Assembly (NCBI GenBank): GCA_002077065.1
Contig: NAJO01000001.1
Span: forward strand, 1,426,001 to 1,490,000
Length of the DNA: 64,000 bases
Reading direction: 5' to 3'
Origin: Cryoendolithus antarcticus
Lineage: Eukaryota > Ascomycota > Dothideomycetes > Cladosporiales > Cladosporiaceae
The position numbers and the translations under genes were made by a program. The notes below the pieces were generated by a model. It had not been told where the DNA came from and did no database searches. It saw nothing but the letters and a program-made list of their open reading frames with translations. This document shows positions 54,135-64,000 of this stretch, in pieces (position 1 is the stretch's first letter; each line of letters begins with the position of its first letter).

Positions 54135-54833
54135 GGCGCTTAAGATGCGGCGGATTAAGGGCGAAAGTGCTGAGTGTTTCTCGTCGGTTGGAGACAGCGA
54201 TTGCGTTCGTCTATAGCAATCTCGCGTTCTTAGCTCGTGTGGTAATGCAGACGGCCAAAGGGGTAGCCGTGAGAGCTCTCAGGGGATAAGCGTGAGCAAG
54301 ATGTTCGATGAATGGTGGTGAAGATAGAGAGTTACAGCTTATACTTGTACTGTTGAAAAATAGACCACGTCAGTAGTCTCGTGCGAGAGGCTACCTTGAA
54401 ACTCCGCCTTCGTCCGAGGGATAGGAGGTCGACTTCAGCTCCGACTTCAGCTGTATGGTCGGACCCGGGGAATCATACCGCCCGATCTCCCGTTCGAGGC
54501 TTTCTCATCTTCAGGTGGCCTCATCTCATCCACGAGAGCCTGAAGAACGCCACTGCGACAGTGAAAATATCCTCTGGATAAGACTTTGGTCATGAAAGCT
54601 CCAGCGGTCTCCTCGCAGGCGCTTTGATTCTTACATGTCGCGGTGTGCTGGTGTTGAGAGTTGCGCAAGAAGAGTTAGTTTGACGAGAGGGATCCTCAGA
54701 GGCGGAGCGGCGCGCTCCGTGCAGGGATCACACGCCTTGCATGTGTGCATCTGAGTCGCACTGCATTGGATGATTCAAGTGTCCTCAAAGTGAAGTCTCA
54801 TACAGTCATACCAAAAGGGACTCATGAATCTCC
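54135..54833. other. Divergent intergenic region before CysRS
   Basis: A 700-base divergent gap with only short frames. No gene is supported. Confidence 0.4.
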
Positions 54834-57440
54834 ATGCACTGTTCGGTGCATCGACTGAGCATCTCAAATCTTACGACCTCATCATTGCGCTTTCCTGCAA
54901 GAAGCACATTCAGGAAGTCGTTCCTTCCCAGTTCTCCAGACCAGACAAGCAGCCATAAACTTAACTTCACTTCTTCATCTGGTCTACGAGCCACATCACG
55001 TGCAATGGCGCAGCCTAAGTGGCATGCGCCACCTGCAAATGCTGCCTCTCGGAGGGTAGACATCAGCATATACAACTCACTGACATCCGGCAAAGTACCG
55101 TTTGACGCCTTGACGGAGACAGTGAGCTGGTATGCTTGCGGACCGACTGTCTACGACGATGCTCACCTCGGACATGCGAGGAACTATGTTTCTACTGACA
55201 TCATACGCCGGATCCTGCAGGACTACTTTAAGTTCGACGTCAACTTTGTCATGAACATCACTGATGTGGACGACAAGATCATAATTGCTGCCAGAGAGCA
55301 ACACGTGCTAGACCAATGGCTTGCTGGACGGACCTCCGTGGACGACGAAGTGCGGAAAACCACAGCGGCCGCTTTCGCCTGGTTTGTGAAGAAGAGGCTC
55401 CCGGATGTATCTGAGCACCGCGTCTCCACAAACTATGTGGACGGCTTCGAGCAGTCGTATGGTCACGTCTTGCAAGGCAAATCGACCGCAAATGATGGAA
55501 CTCCTCCAGGTGACGATGAAGCAAAGGTCAAGCGCTATCATAAGGAAGCTCTTGCTGCAGTAAACGCTCTAGAAGCCGGCGATCTGGATCTACAAACCTT
55601 CATAGAGGGCGCGTCGAGCGTACTGAAGCCATATCTGGACTCACTGCACGGCAAACTCATCGATGGGAGTGATCATCACATATTCACGAAGCTCACTAAG
55701 AAATACGAACAGCGCTACTTCGAGGACATGGCTTCACTGAATGTCCTCCCTCCGGACAAATTGACCAGAGTCACTGAATACGGCCCTCAGATCGTCGAAT
55801 ACGTGAAGCGAATACAGGATAATGGCTTCGCTTACGAGCACGAGGAGTTGACGAAAAAGGTTCCGATAGACGAGGAATCGGTAAACGAGAATCCGGCAAA
55901 GGCGAAATCGGTATACTACGACACATCCAGATGGGTGGCATCAGGAGGTGAGTACGCTCGACTGAAGCCAGCAAGCAAGACCGACAAGGCGGCGCAAGCG
56001 GACGGTGAGGGCTCGCTGGCTTCGAAAGATTCAACTTTCAAGCGTTCGACGGCAGACTTTGCGCTCTGGAAGGCTTCAAAGGAGGGCGAGCCGTTTTGGG
56101 AATCCTCCTGGGGCAGAGGGAGACCTGGCTGGCATATTGAGTGCTCGGCAATGGCGTCTGATGCGCTGGGTAAGCAGATTGACATACATTCTGGCGGCAT
56201 CGACCTGGCATTTCCACATCACGACAATGAGCTGGCTCAGTCGGAGGCGTACTGGTGCGAGAAGGGCCACGTCGACCCGAAGAATCAGTGGGTGAACTAC
56301 TTCATACACATGGGTCATCTGAGTATAGAGGGACAGAAGATGAGCAAATCACTGAAAAACTTCACCACGATCAGAGAGTCACTGGCGACGAAGGAATTCA
56401 CCTCGCGGAGGCTCCGGATCATCTTCCTGCAAGGAGCGTGGGGAAGCGGACTGGAAATTTCGAAGACTGTAAAGGAGACTGCTGCAAAGTGGGAGGAGTC
56501 GATTGAAAACTTCTTCCTCAACGTGAACGATCTCCCGGAGATGAAGGACTTATCTCTGGCATCGAATGGTACCAACGGAACTGCGTCATCTCTAGATGGA
56601 GCTCTTCAGGAAGCACAGCAGGCATTCAGGAAGGCCTTAAAAGACTCCTTCGACACACCGACAGCGATGCGAAGCATTGCGAACCTCGTCTCGACATACA
56701 ACACAGAGGTGAACTCCGACAGACATGTACCAAATGCCACATCACTTAGCATAGCCAGATGGGTGACGGAGATGGTGCACATTTTCGGGCTGGATGCGAC
56801 GCCACTGCAGCCCGGACAGATCGGCTGGTCTGGAAGCACAATCCCTGAAGAGGGCAACGAGTTCGTCGAGGCACTCGCGTCTTGGCGAGATAAGGTGCGC
56901 GCACAGGCGAATGATGGGGCCTCCGATGCAAAGTGGCCTATACTGGACAACATTACAACCGACGGAAGCCCAGACAACCCCTACGCGACTGCGTACGCTG
57001 CCTTCAGTCAGCGGCTGAGCAAACTGCAGGACGTCAGCGCAACTAAAGCCGCGTGCCTGAAAGAGAGCGACTACCTCCGCGACACAGTCCTCTGGGACCT
57101 AGACATCGGCCTCGAAGATCGCGACGGTCGGCCCTCACTCGTCAGACCGCTGTCCGCAAGAGCTCGGCGAGAGCGTGCAGAGGCTGAAGAGAAAGCTGCT
57201 GCGAAAGTCACTGCGAAAGCAGCCAAGGAGAAGGAGGATCAGGAGAAGCTCGAGAAGGGGAAGCTCAGCCCACTCGAGATGTTCAAGACCGATGAGTACT
57301 CGGAGTGGGACGCTGAGGGCATGCCGACGAAGGACAAGGAGGGTAAGGAGATTGCAAAGAGTGCGAGCAAAAAGCTGAAGAAGCGGTGGGAAGTGCAGAA
57401 GAAGGCTCATGAGGTGTGGTTGAAGAGTCCGGCAGCATAG
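54834..57440 (+). CDS. CRS1: Cysteinyl-tRNA synthetase, probably dual-targeted
   Basis: A single-exon gene of 868 residues from the ATG at 54834, or 811 from the ATG at 55005. It attaches cysteine to tRNA-Cys. Signatures: WYACGPTVYDDAHLGHARNY with the HIGH-type HLGH at 111-114, NITDVDDKII, the zinc-site region WHIECSAMASD and HSGGIDLAFPHHDNELAQSE, and KMSKS at 502-506. The C-terminal 130 residues are a Lys/Glu-rich coil typical of eukaryotic CysRS. Residues 1-57 are rich in Ser, Arg and Leu and almost free of acidic residues, as in a mitochondrial presequence, while M58 begins the cytosolic-type protein. In yeast a single gene serves both compartments. A CACGTG site lies just before the second ATG. 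Confidence 0.95.
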   Translation: MHCSVHRLSISNLTTSSLRFPARSTFRKSFLPSSPDQTSSHKLNFTSSSGLRATSRAMAQPKWHAPPANAASRRVDISIYNSLTSGKVPFDALTETVSWYACGPTVYDDAHLGHARNYVSTDIIRRILQDYFKFDVNFVMNITDVDDKIIIAAREQHVLDQWLAGRTSVDDEVRKTTAAAFAWFVKKRLPDVSEHRVSTNYVDGFEQSYGHVLQGKSTANDGTPPGDDEAKVKRYHKEALAAVNALEAGDLDLQTFIEGASSVLKPYLDSLHGKLIDGSDHHIFTKLTKKYEQRYFEDMASLNVLPPDKLTRVTEYGPQIVEYVKRIQDNGFAYEHEELTKKVPIDEESVNENPAKAKSVYYDTSRWVASGGEYARLKPASKTDKAAQADGEGSLASKDSTFKRSTADFALWKASKEGEPFWESSWGRGRPGWHIECSAMASDALGKQIDIHSGGIDLAFPHHDNELAQSEAYWCEKGHVDPKNQWVNYFIHMGHLSIEGQKMSKSLKNFTTIRESLATKEFTSRRLRIIFLQGAWGSGLEISKTVKETAAKWEESIENFFLNVNDLPEMKDLSLASNGTNGTASSLDGALQEAQQAFRKALKDSFDTPTAMRSIANLVSTYNTEVNSDRHVPNATSLSIARWVTEMVHIFGLDATPLQPGQIGWSGSTIPEEGNEFVEALASWRDKVRAQANDGASDAKWPILDNITTDGSPDNPYATAYAAFSQRLSKLQDVSATKAACLKESDYLRDTVLWDLDIGLEDRDGRPSLVRPLSARARRERAEAEEKAAAKVTAKAAKEKEDQEKLEKGKLSPLEMFKTDEYSEWDAEGMPTKDKEGKEIAKSASKKLKKRWEVQKKAHEVWLKSPAA

Positions 57441-57876
57441 TATAGATGTCGCCGCAGCAGACTGAAGGTAGAGCACGACGCACTTATAGTGTAAGGCCAA
57501 CACCCATGCTCTCCACCTTGTTTCGACGACGAAGTTCGTCCTCGCCATGCGCATCGCAATCCGCGCATTCAGTACTGAGGCACCCACACGGAACGAGATT
57601 CCTCCGCCCTTCAGCAGTCTTGGCGCGTTGGCTTCCCAATTCGATCACTACTGCGACACGCTTCACGGCACGGTTCAGATCAACACTACGCGACGTAACA
57701 TATCGCATGCATATAAGCGTAGCTATATGAGCGCGAGCGCAGTCGATGGAGGTACAAAATGCGTCAAGGCTAAGTACGCCAGCTTTAATAATCTCATATC
57801 TCTCCTCCATGCAGCCTACCGCGAAGACATCCGTACACTTACTCAACCAACATACTACAGCGGCATCAACAGCATA
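57441..57876. other. Intergenic region between CysRS and an SDR gene
   Basis: About 435 bases. A plus-strand frame from 57547 runs into the first SDR exon but has no recognisable features; it is probably leader sequence. Confidence 0.4.
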
Positions 57877-59149
57877 ATGGTCTCGCTCTCCTCCGCCATC
57901 TCGTCGAACAAAGCATTCCTTGCCTCCCGAACTCGGCCTCTCGTCGTCGTGTAAGAAGCTTATACTCATCCTAACACTCGTCGTTCTGATCCCCCCTCCC
58001 ACAGCATCGCAGGCGCCACATCAGGCATCGGCCGCGCAACCCTACTCTCCCTCTGCCGCACCCACGGCCACAACGGACCCGGTTTTCGCGTCTACATTCC
58101 CGCTCGCTCGAAGAGCAAAGCCGAGGAGCTCGTTGAGGAATGTCGCAAGCTCTGTGGCAAAGGCGACTTTCGTTTCGTCGAGGTCAAGGATCTGTCCCTA
58201 CTCCGCGACGTCGACACCGCTTGTCAAACGATCGTGGCATCAGAGCGAGAGCTGGCGGGTGTACAGGCGAAGCTGGATGTTTTGATCATGACGCAAGGGG
58301 TTGTGGATTTCGGGGCCCGGAAAGGTGAATGCTCACCATTCGTTCGCATGCTATCCCTCGCATGGCTGTCGCAAGCAACGCTGACGCTGAGTATGTGCAG
58401 ACACTATAGAAGGTCTCGACGCCTCTCAGTCCCTCCTGCTCTTCTCCCGCCTCCGCTTCATCCACTCGCTCTCGCTGCTCTTCCCACCCGCAGCCACCAC
58501 ATCCATTGACCCAGCAACCCGCATCGTCTCCGTCTACGCAGCTGGCTACGAGTCCGCGTCTGGGATGTTCTACCCCCAAGACCTGAGCCTGCGCCAGCCA
58601 GGCCATTACAGCTTCACCAACAGCCGCGCCTCGGCGGTGCACATGAAGACGCTGCTGTTCGAGCACCTGGCGCAGAAGCAGTATCCAGGCAGAGTAAGCT
58701 GCGTCCATGTAGATCCGGGAATGGTGATAACGTCTTCCTACACTGCAAAGACGAACCGTGAGTCTCTCCTTGCATCTGATAGTAAGTCGTACCGAGAAGT
58801 GTGCTAACGGGAGCTGCCAGCATTGTGGTTCAAAATCATCTACTTCTTCGCTGCGCCGTTTCTCAAACTCTTCATCGCGACCTCCCAGGAGGAGATCGGA
58901 CATCGAATCGTGTATATTGCTACCTCAGGACGGTATGCCGCGAAGCATCAAGGAGATGAAGGAGAAATCGTAATGGGTACGGATGACGTGAAAGGAAGCG
59001 GCGCGTATGCTTCGAGGAGCAATGGAGAGGTGTTTGATGTGAACAAGCACTACGAGAAGTTCCGGCGCGAAGGACTTGGTGAGAAGATCGTGGAGTATAC
59101 TGAAGAAATGTGGAGAGAGATCGGGGAAGGGAGGAAGTTCACTGGATGA
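57877..59149 (+). CDS. Short-chain dehydrogenase/reductase, membrane-associated, atypical
   Basis: Model: join(57877..57950,58005..58324,58401..58757,58821..59149), 359 residues. Introns of 54, 76 and 63 bases have GTAAGA, GTGAAT and GTGAGT donors. The cofactor motif is IAGATSGIGRATL, with ARSKSKAEEL after the second strand and LDVLIMTQGVV in the NAG-like position. The active-site tyrosine region reads GHYSFTNSRASAVHMKTLLF, where the usual YxxxK lysine is replaced (Y-S-F-T-N). PGMVITSSYT is the substrate-side loop, and a hydrophobic helix (LWFKIIYFFAAPFLKLFI) follows. Fungal SDRs of this subgroup are uncharacterised. It lies between two aminoacyl-tRNA synthetase genes without evident functional link. 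Confidence 0.85.
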
Positions 59150-59456
59150 AGTTGGCAGCAAGATAGTGTGACGTTATTCGCAGCTAGTGTGCAGGTGTTC
59201 AACGCCATACTCATGAATAATAGGGTCGGCTGTTTTCACTACTGTGTCAGTGACCTCTACCCCCCGCCTCTCGAAAAGCCTGCACACTCTCCTATGGTCC
59301 TGTCAACCCATCCGCAACAGTGTAGTGGCGATACGACATGCAAGACAGAAGGTCGAGTCGCTCAGACGCTCTCCCAGGTGCAATAGTACATGATACCACT
59401 GTCGCAGGTGCTTGTACCAAACAATTTGCTGGGTCTCAATTATTCGGAGAAAATCG
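59150..59456. other. Convergent spacer between the SDR and GluRS genes
   Basis: About 307 bases. Nothing coding is supported. Confidence 0.4.
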
Positions 59457-61322
59457 TTACTTCCCAACCTTACCAGTAGGTATCTGGAACGCCACAACGC
59501 CGTCCTTCCCTGTCTTGTCGATCCTGAAGTAGCCTTTGCGGTCGAATTGCACGATATCGTCCTCTTTCAGGTTCGCTACATTGCAATCTGCAATCGCTTC
59601 GGTCCTGGTCTCCGTGACATCGTTGAGACAATCTTCAAGCACATCATCCTCTTCCAACTTGTCCTTTGTAATGAGGTAGTCGAAATCGTAGAGCGTGACT
59701 ACGACGAGGTGTTGATCTGTGGAGAGCCATGTGACTTTCTTGGACGTCTTTTTGACGTCGCCGGAGAGATGGAGTTCGAGGTCCAGACTCTCGACCAGAT
59801 CATCTGAGCCCTTCGAAATCTTCCGCACGTACGCGTTTCCCCAGTTCATGAGCGTAATCTCCTCGTCTTGCGCGAAAGACGCCGCGTCAGCTTGGTCGAG
59901 GATCACGCTCTTGGAGAAGACGACTTTCTTCTTGCCTAGCTCAGCGTTCTTGGCATGCACCTCTCGCTGCTCCTCCGTCACGCCCTCAACGCCAGATACA
60001 GTACACGGCACTCTCTTGTCGGCGATAACAGCCGTATACCTCGGCGCCACAGGATCGATGTACTTCTTGTTCGTCGCCCAGAAGCTTGCCCAGTCCTGTA
60101 GCGTGATGTTCTTGCTAGGGCCTTGCTTCAAAATGAACTCCTGCAGCGCTGGCACAGTCATGCCTCGTCGCCTCACGCCACGAACAGTAGGCATGCGCGG
60201 GTCATCCCAGCCCCAGACTTTGCCGGAGTCGACAAGCTTGGTGAGTTTTCGCTTTGAGAGGAACGTCTTGATGAAGTCCATGCGGCTGAAGTTCCAGTTG
60301 TGGACTTTCCTCAACCCCAACGTTTTGAGGAACCACTGGTACTGCTCATTCGCATCATTATACTCCGTAGTCCTTAGCGCGTGCGTGATTCCCTCATGTG
60401 CATCCACGATCGGGCAAGCGAAGTCGTACGTGGGATACATCTTGAACTTCTCCCCTGTCCTGTGATGAGCCGTGGGATTACAGCGGTAGATGACTGGATC
60501 TCGCATTCGTCCATTGTCACTCGCCATGTCGATCTTCGCGCGAACATACCACTTCGTGCCCTCCTCAGTGCCTTTCTCCATCTCCTTGAACTTAGCAAGC
60601 GAAGTCTCAGCATCCGCGTTCCTGTGCTTCGACTCTACTCTGTCCATCCTCTCAGCGCGCAACTGCTCCTGCGAGGTATCGTCCGCGTACGCCTTGCCAG
60701 CTTTGATCAGCTCGATGCACTTGTCCCGCAGCAGGTCGAAGTAATTAGACGTGTATGTCACCTCGTCGGGTTTGATGGCCATCAACTCCAGATCCTTCAC
60801 GATACTGTCCTGAAACTCCTCCTTCTCTTTATCCGGATTCGTGTCGTCGAATCGCAGGATCATCTTGCCGCCGGGGTACTTCTTGTGTGCGAAGTAGTCA
60901 TTCAGTAGCGCGGCTTTCATGTGGCCGACATGGAGGTAGCCCGAAGGCTCTGGAGGGAAGCGTGTAATGATCCTCTGATCTGTGTCGGGTAGATTGATAT
61001 CATAGCTTCCTCCCTCATCCTTCGCAACAGCTCCACTCTCCTTGGACGACTCCTTCCCCCGCACAGGTACATCGAGGCTGGGGTGTGCGGTTTGTTCAAT
61101 AAAAGTGAACCAGCGAGCGAGGTTCGGCACCACTTTGCTCCCTTGTCTTATCAGTCCCACCGCAATTTTGTGCTTCCTCACAGCCTTCCACAGCTCGATG
61201 TCATCCTCTGTCTGCGTGTAGCCCTTGATATAGGTACGCAGGGTAAGGTAAGAGTCCAGATCATGGATTGGTGCGGCTTCAGGCTTGGGAGCCGTGAGGG
61301 CAGGCAGGAACTTCTCGGCCAT
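59457..61322 (-). CDS. GUS1: Cytosolic glutamyl-tRNA synthetase
   Basis: A single-exon gene of 621 residues, a little shorter than yeast Gus1. It attaches glutamate to tRNA-Glu in the cytosol. A short N-terminal GST-like region (about residues 20-80) precedes the catalytic domain with FPPEPSGYLHVGHMKAAL (HIGH-type HVGH at 131-134), RFDDTNPDKE and the KMSKS-type SKRKLTKLV at 356-364. GWDDPRMPTVRGVRRRGMT and the C-terminal anticodon-binding beta barrels follow, ending IPTGKVGK. The eukaryotic/archaeal form of the class Ic motifs separates it from mitochondrial GluRS, and ETRTEAIADCNVANLKEDD is typical of GluRS rather than GlnRS. No presequence is visible. Confidence 0.93.
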   Translation of the reverse strand: MAEKFLPALTAPKPEAAPIHDLDSYLTLRTYIKGYTQTEDDIELWKAVRKHKIAVGLIRQGSKVVPNLARWFTFIEQTAHPSLDVPVRGKESSKESGAVAKDEGGSYDINLPDTDQRIITRFPPEPSGYLHVGHMKAALLNDYFAHKKYPGGKMILRFDDTNPDKEKEEFQDSIVKDLELMAIKPDEVTYTSNYFDLLRDKCIELIKAGKAYADDTSQEQLRAERMDRVESKHRNADAETSLAKFKEMEKGTEEGTKWYVRAKIDMASDNGRMRDPVIYRCNPTAHHRTGEKFKMYPTYDFACPIVDAHEGITHALRTTEYNDANEQYQWFLKTLGLRKVHNWNFSRMDFIKTFLSKRKLTKLVDSGKVWGWDDPRMPTVRGVRRRGMTVPALQEFILKQGPSKNITLQDWASFWATNKKYIDPVAPRYTAVIADKRVPCTVSGVEGVTEEQREVHAKNAELGKKKVVFSKSVILDQADAASFAQDEEITLMNWGNAYVRKISKGSDDLVESLDLELHLSGDVKKTSKKVTWLSTDQHLVVVTLYDFDYLITKDKLEEDDVLEDCLNDVTETRTEAIADCNVANLKEDDIVQFDRKGYFRIDKTGKDGVVAFQIPTGKVGK

Positions 61323-61918
61323 GGTCGAGAATCGCGTGCGCTACTCTATGTCGAGTCGTAGTGGAATAAAGTCAAGAGCTGTGTGCAGGAGAGGGGCAGC
61401 TTCCACTGCACGAGATGTGTGAGTCGTGTTTGACTCGGCCAGAATTTCAGTGGGGTCGCGGACGCCATCAAGGTGCTGCTCCAGATCAACAACCTCCGCC
61501 TCTCTAAGAATCCGAGTGCGCTCCTGTAGTACATTTAACAGTGCACCTGCGGTAGTGATTATATGAAACAGTGTCACTAAGAGAGAGTGCAGATATGCTA
61601 GTAGTGTTCTCCTCCAGACATTCAGTCTCTCATTGATAGTGGTCTCGTGCGTGATTGTGGCAGGTCGGTGTGTAATTGCACAGGCGTGCTCAGGGTTTTG
61701 GAGAGACGGTGCTTCGTTACGCACAATGCCACAGGGGCGGACATTGTGTCGATGCCCCGTGTATTCTCTGGAGCCGATGTGCACTTTGCTCATACGCAGG
61801 CTACGAACGCAGCATACCTGCGAAATCAAAGGGCATAGATGGCCGATACTTTCACCAGCTCAGACGCGCCATCAAATGCTTCCTTCCCCCAACGCCATGC
61901 TTCCCTCAATGCACCCGC
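61323..61918. other. Intergenic region between GluRS and MTHFR
   Basis: A 596-base gap downstream of the MTHFR gene and upstream of GluRS. Overlapping frames occur on both strands, but none is convincing. Confidence 0.4.
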
Positions 61919-63964
61919 CTATGCTTTCACCAATGTCTCCCACAACGCCTCCGGCTCCAAATACCCATGATGTATAATGTTCACCAACCAGTACTCCTTC
62001 CGCACCTGATCCAAGACTTTCGAACTCGGACTCCCCTTCCCATAAACGCCCCTCCACTCGCTCCAAATCCCAAACGCCTCCTCACACCAAGCCCTGAAAC
62101 TGACTCCTTCGATGATGGTAGGCGTGACGATCTCCTTGCCCGTAAAGCAGCCCCATGTGACAGGATTCACGCTCTCCTCGTCGCTCGCAGCAGAGTCTCC
62201 GGCAGCATCGCTAGCGAAGTAAGTAATCCGCGGATCCTCGTCTAGTATCGGTTGCAGCCGCTTCCAGTCCTGAGCAGGCAGAAAGAACTCCACAAACGGT
62301 TTCTGGAAGACGAATCCGTTCCGCGGGCCCCAGCCAAAGATCGGATCTGTCGATCGCACGCCATTGACAGCAGGCTGCGATGCGACAGTCCACCAGCCTT
62401 TCTGCACGAGAGCTAGGAGCTGCGACTGTATCGTCAACGTCTCCGGACTCAGTCCCTCTTCACTCCATGGCACAGCATCGACTTCTCCTTCCAGATGCCG
62501 CCGGAAGATTTCGCTCAAATCCGCCGTCGAGCTCGGGTGGCCCCATAATCGCGTCGCTTCTGCGATACTGACATGCAGACTTACACCGTACCCGTCTATC
62601 TCGCCGTAAGCCGGTGATCTCGCATCACCCCATCGACCGTTCGGGAAGTCATCCCACGTCGCCTCACGACCTAGCGCGCCTTCGCCTTCCGAGATGGCCA
62701 GAGTGTTCGCGCGGGAGTTGATCTTGTCGCGCGGCACGCCAGCTTCGTCTTCCGGTGCTTCGAAAGCGGAAGTGCGCGTTGAGCTTGTACTCGAGGCGCG
62801 GGTACGGGAGACTACAACGCGGTTTCGAGGCGCGGAGTTGGCGGTGGAGGACTCGCGGCGAGTGCGAGTAGCATGTCCGTTTGTTGGAGGCGAAGTGCTT
62901 GACTCATCCTCTGCGATTGCGCCTTCGGGTGACGTGAAGCCATTCTTCTCGATGATTGTGGGTGTATATGGCGGTATGAGACTACTTCGCTCGAGGATAT
63001 GCGCCACTGCTTTCTCCAGGTTGAGTGTGTAGAAGTGAAAGCCTCTGGGTCTCACATCTGGCCGTGCCTTGATCTTGTCCACAAACTCACTTAGTACGTC
63101 CACGCCAACCCTCTTGACTGCCTCATCGTCTGACTTCACCGCCTCGAATCTCTTAAGCACATTCAGTGGTATCTTCGCGTGGCTCAGCTTCGTCGTCCGT
63201 CTTAGGATCTGATAGCTCTGCACAGGCATCAACCCAGGGATGATAGGGATCTCTTTGAAGACCCCGCTCTCATGCTCTCGCAACGTGTTCTCGTACTTTA
63301 AGAAGGCATCCACATCATAGAACAGCTGCGTCATAATGAAGTCCGCTCCAGCACTCGTCTTCTCCACCAAATACGGTAGATCTAGCCCAACGCCTTGATG
63401 CTCAGGATGACTCGTGTCTGCATGTCCCTCAGGATACCCTGCAACCCCGACGCAGAAGTAATCACCATACGTCTTTTTGATGTAGCGAACGAGATCTACC
63501 GCCCACGTGAACTCCAAGTTACTATCGTCCTCATCCTCGCCCACCGCAGCGCCCTCAGCCCGGTACTCATCGCTTCTCGGCGGGTCGCCTCTGAGTGCTA
63601 GTATGTTCCGCACGCCTAAAACCTTCGCTTGCTCTAATGCCTCGTCAATCAGCTTTCTCGACATATTCGTACATGTTAGATGCAGACATGTCGTCAAGCC
63701 CAGTGATCTCTGCGTTAGCTCGGCCAAAGCGAGTGACTTCGCTGATGTGCTCCCTCCAGCACCCCAAGTAACGTTCACAAACAATGGCCGTAGCGAGTGC
63801 GCCATACGCGCCAGTCGGGCATGTAGGTTTGAGAAGCCCTGGGATGTTTTTGGTGGAAAGAACTCGAGGGAGAAGTAGGTTGCGTCGCGGTGGAGTGCAG
63901 CGAGCTTGGTGGTGATGCGGTCGTCAGCCATGTTCGGAGGCACTGTAGGGGCGGGGCGGGACAT
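61919..63964 (-). CDS. Methylenetetrahydrofolate reductase
   Basis: A single-exon gene of 681 residues from the ATG at 63964. It reduces 5,10-methylene-THF to 5-methyl-THF, the methyl donor for methionine synthesis. The N-terminal FAD barrel shows YFSLEFFPPKTSQG, FVNVTWGAGGSTS, LHLTCTNMSRK, ILALRGDPPRSDE, FCVGVAGYPEGH and DFIMTQLFYD. A Ser/Thr/Arg-rich linker of about 100 residues (near 340-440) joins the C-terminal regulatory domain (GWWTVASQPAVNG, FGWGPRNGFVFQKPFVEFFL, YWLVNIIHHGYLEPEALWE). Fungi have two paralogues, MET12 and MET13; I cannot tell which this is, and the linker is long for either. The gene begins 36 bases before the window end; an upstream exon outside cannot be excluded. 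Confidence 0.92.
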   Translation of the reverse strand: MSRPAPTVPPNMADDRITTKLAALHRDATYFSLEFFPPKTSQGFSNLHARLARMAHSLRPLFVNVTWGAGGSTSAKSLALAELTQRSLGLTTCLHLTCTNMSRKLIDEALEQAKVLGVRNILALRGDPPRSDEYRAEGAAVGEDEDDSNLEFTWAVDLVRYIKKTYGDYFCVGVAGYPEGHADTSHPEHQGVGLDLPYLVEKTSAGADFIMTQLFYDVDAFLKYENTLREHESGVFKEIPIIPGLMPVQSYQILRRTTKLSHAKIPLNVLKRFEAVKSDDEAVKRVGVDVLSEFVDKIKARPDVRPRGFHFYTLNLEKAVAHILERSSLIPPYTPTIIEKNGFTSPEGAIAEDESSTSPPTNGHATRTRRESSTANSAPRNRVVVSRTRASSTSSTRTSAFEAPEDEAGVPRDKINSRANTLAISEGEGALGREATWDDFPNGRWGDARSPAYGEIDGYGVSLHVSIAEATRLWGHPSSTADLSEIFRRHLEGEVDAVPWSEEGLSPETLTIQSQLLALVQKGWWTVASQPAVNGVRSTDPIFGWGPRNGFVFQKPFVEFFLPAQDWKRLQPILDEDPRITYFASDAAGDSAASDEESVNPVTWGCFTGKEIVTPTIIEGVSFRAWCEEAFGIWSEWRGVYGKGSPSSKVLDQVRKEYWLVNIIHHGYLEPEALWETLVKA

Positions 63965-64000
63965 CGTGAGAGGTGAGTGACAGCACAATGCTCATAGCCA

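Noticed and set aside
57547..57954. 135-codon frame upstream of the SDR gene
   Set aside because: It continues through the first SDR exon in another frame and its donor site; no features of a real protein.
57877..63964. SDR, two tRNA synthetases and MTHFR considered as a functional cluster
   Set aside because: They lie on mixed strands with separate promoters and have no shared pathway.

Overview
This is a window of nuclear DNA from a filamentous ascomycete fungus, most likely a Dothideomycete (the class is inference from gene content). Genes lie on both strands with short gaps. Most have one to four introns of 46-76 bases with GTNNGT donors, CTAAC-like branch sites and YAG acceptors. I see no tRNA, rRNA, CRISPR array, transposon or virus.

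Layout. 1-13 kb: the 3' part of a DUG3-like glutamine amidotransferase, the CTD kinase CTK1, GTP cyclohydrolase I, an F-box-like orphan, an eroded BTB-like gene and the AP-1 mu subunit. 13-19 kb: mitochondrial bL27m, a GT90 glycosyltransferase and two convergent paralogous secreted proteins. 19-30 kb: the GID/CTLH subunit GID7 (WDR26), an insulin-degrading-enzyme-type M16 protease with two possible starts, an unknown protein with a nucleotidyltransferase-like acidic pair, and a VPS75/NAP-type histone chaperone. 31-39 kb: an NmrA-like regulator, a fungal ATP-dependent DNA ligase, a short-chain dehydrogenase and an NTF2-like secreted protein. 39.7-41.6 kb: two divergent genes that together match mitochondrial ribosomal protein uS3. 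42-51 kb: accessory-looking DNA with coiled-coil, low-complexity orphan proteins, several broken, around POM34 and a degenerate adenylate-forming protein. 51-64 kb: an AIM6-like phosphodiesterase, an unknown protein, a DUF1772 membrane protein, cysteinyl-tRNA synthetase, a second SDR, glutamyl-tRNA synthetase and methylenetetrahydrofolate reductase.

How the genes work together. There is no metabolic cluster. Several genes serve mitochondrial translation: bL27m, both uS3 halves and a CysRS with a presequence-like extension. The strongest novelty candidate is the split uS3. In fungi this protein (rps3/S5/Var1) is normally a single gene in mitochondrial DNA. Here its N-terminal part (39741-40763, minus) and C-terminal part (40990-41607, plus) are separate, GC-rich nuclear genes, each with an import-like N terminus, sharing a 226-base divergent promoter. 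The homology calls rest on conserved blocks recalled from the family and were not computed.
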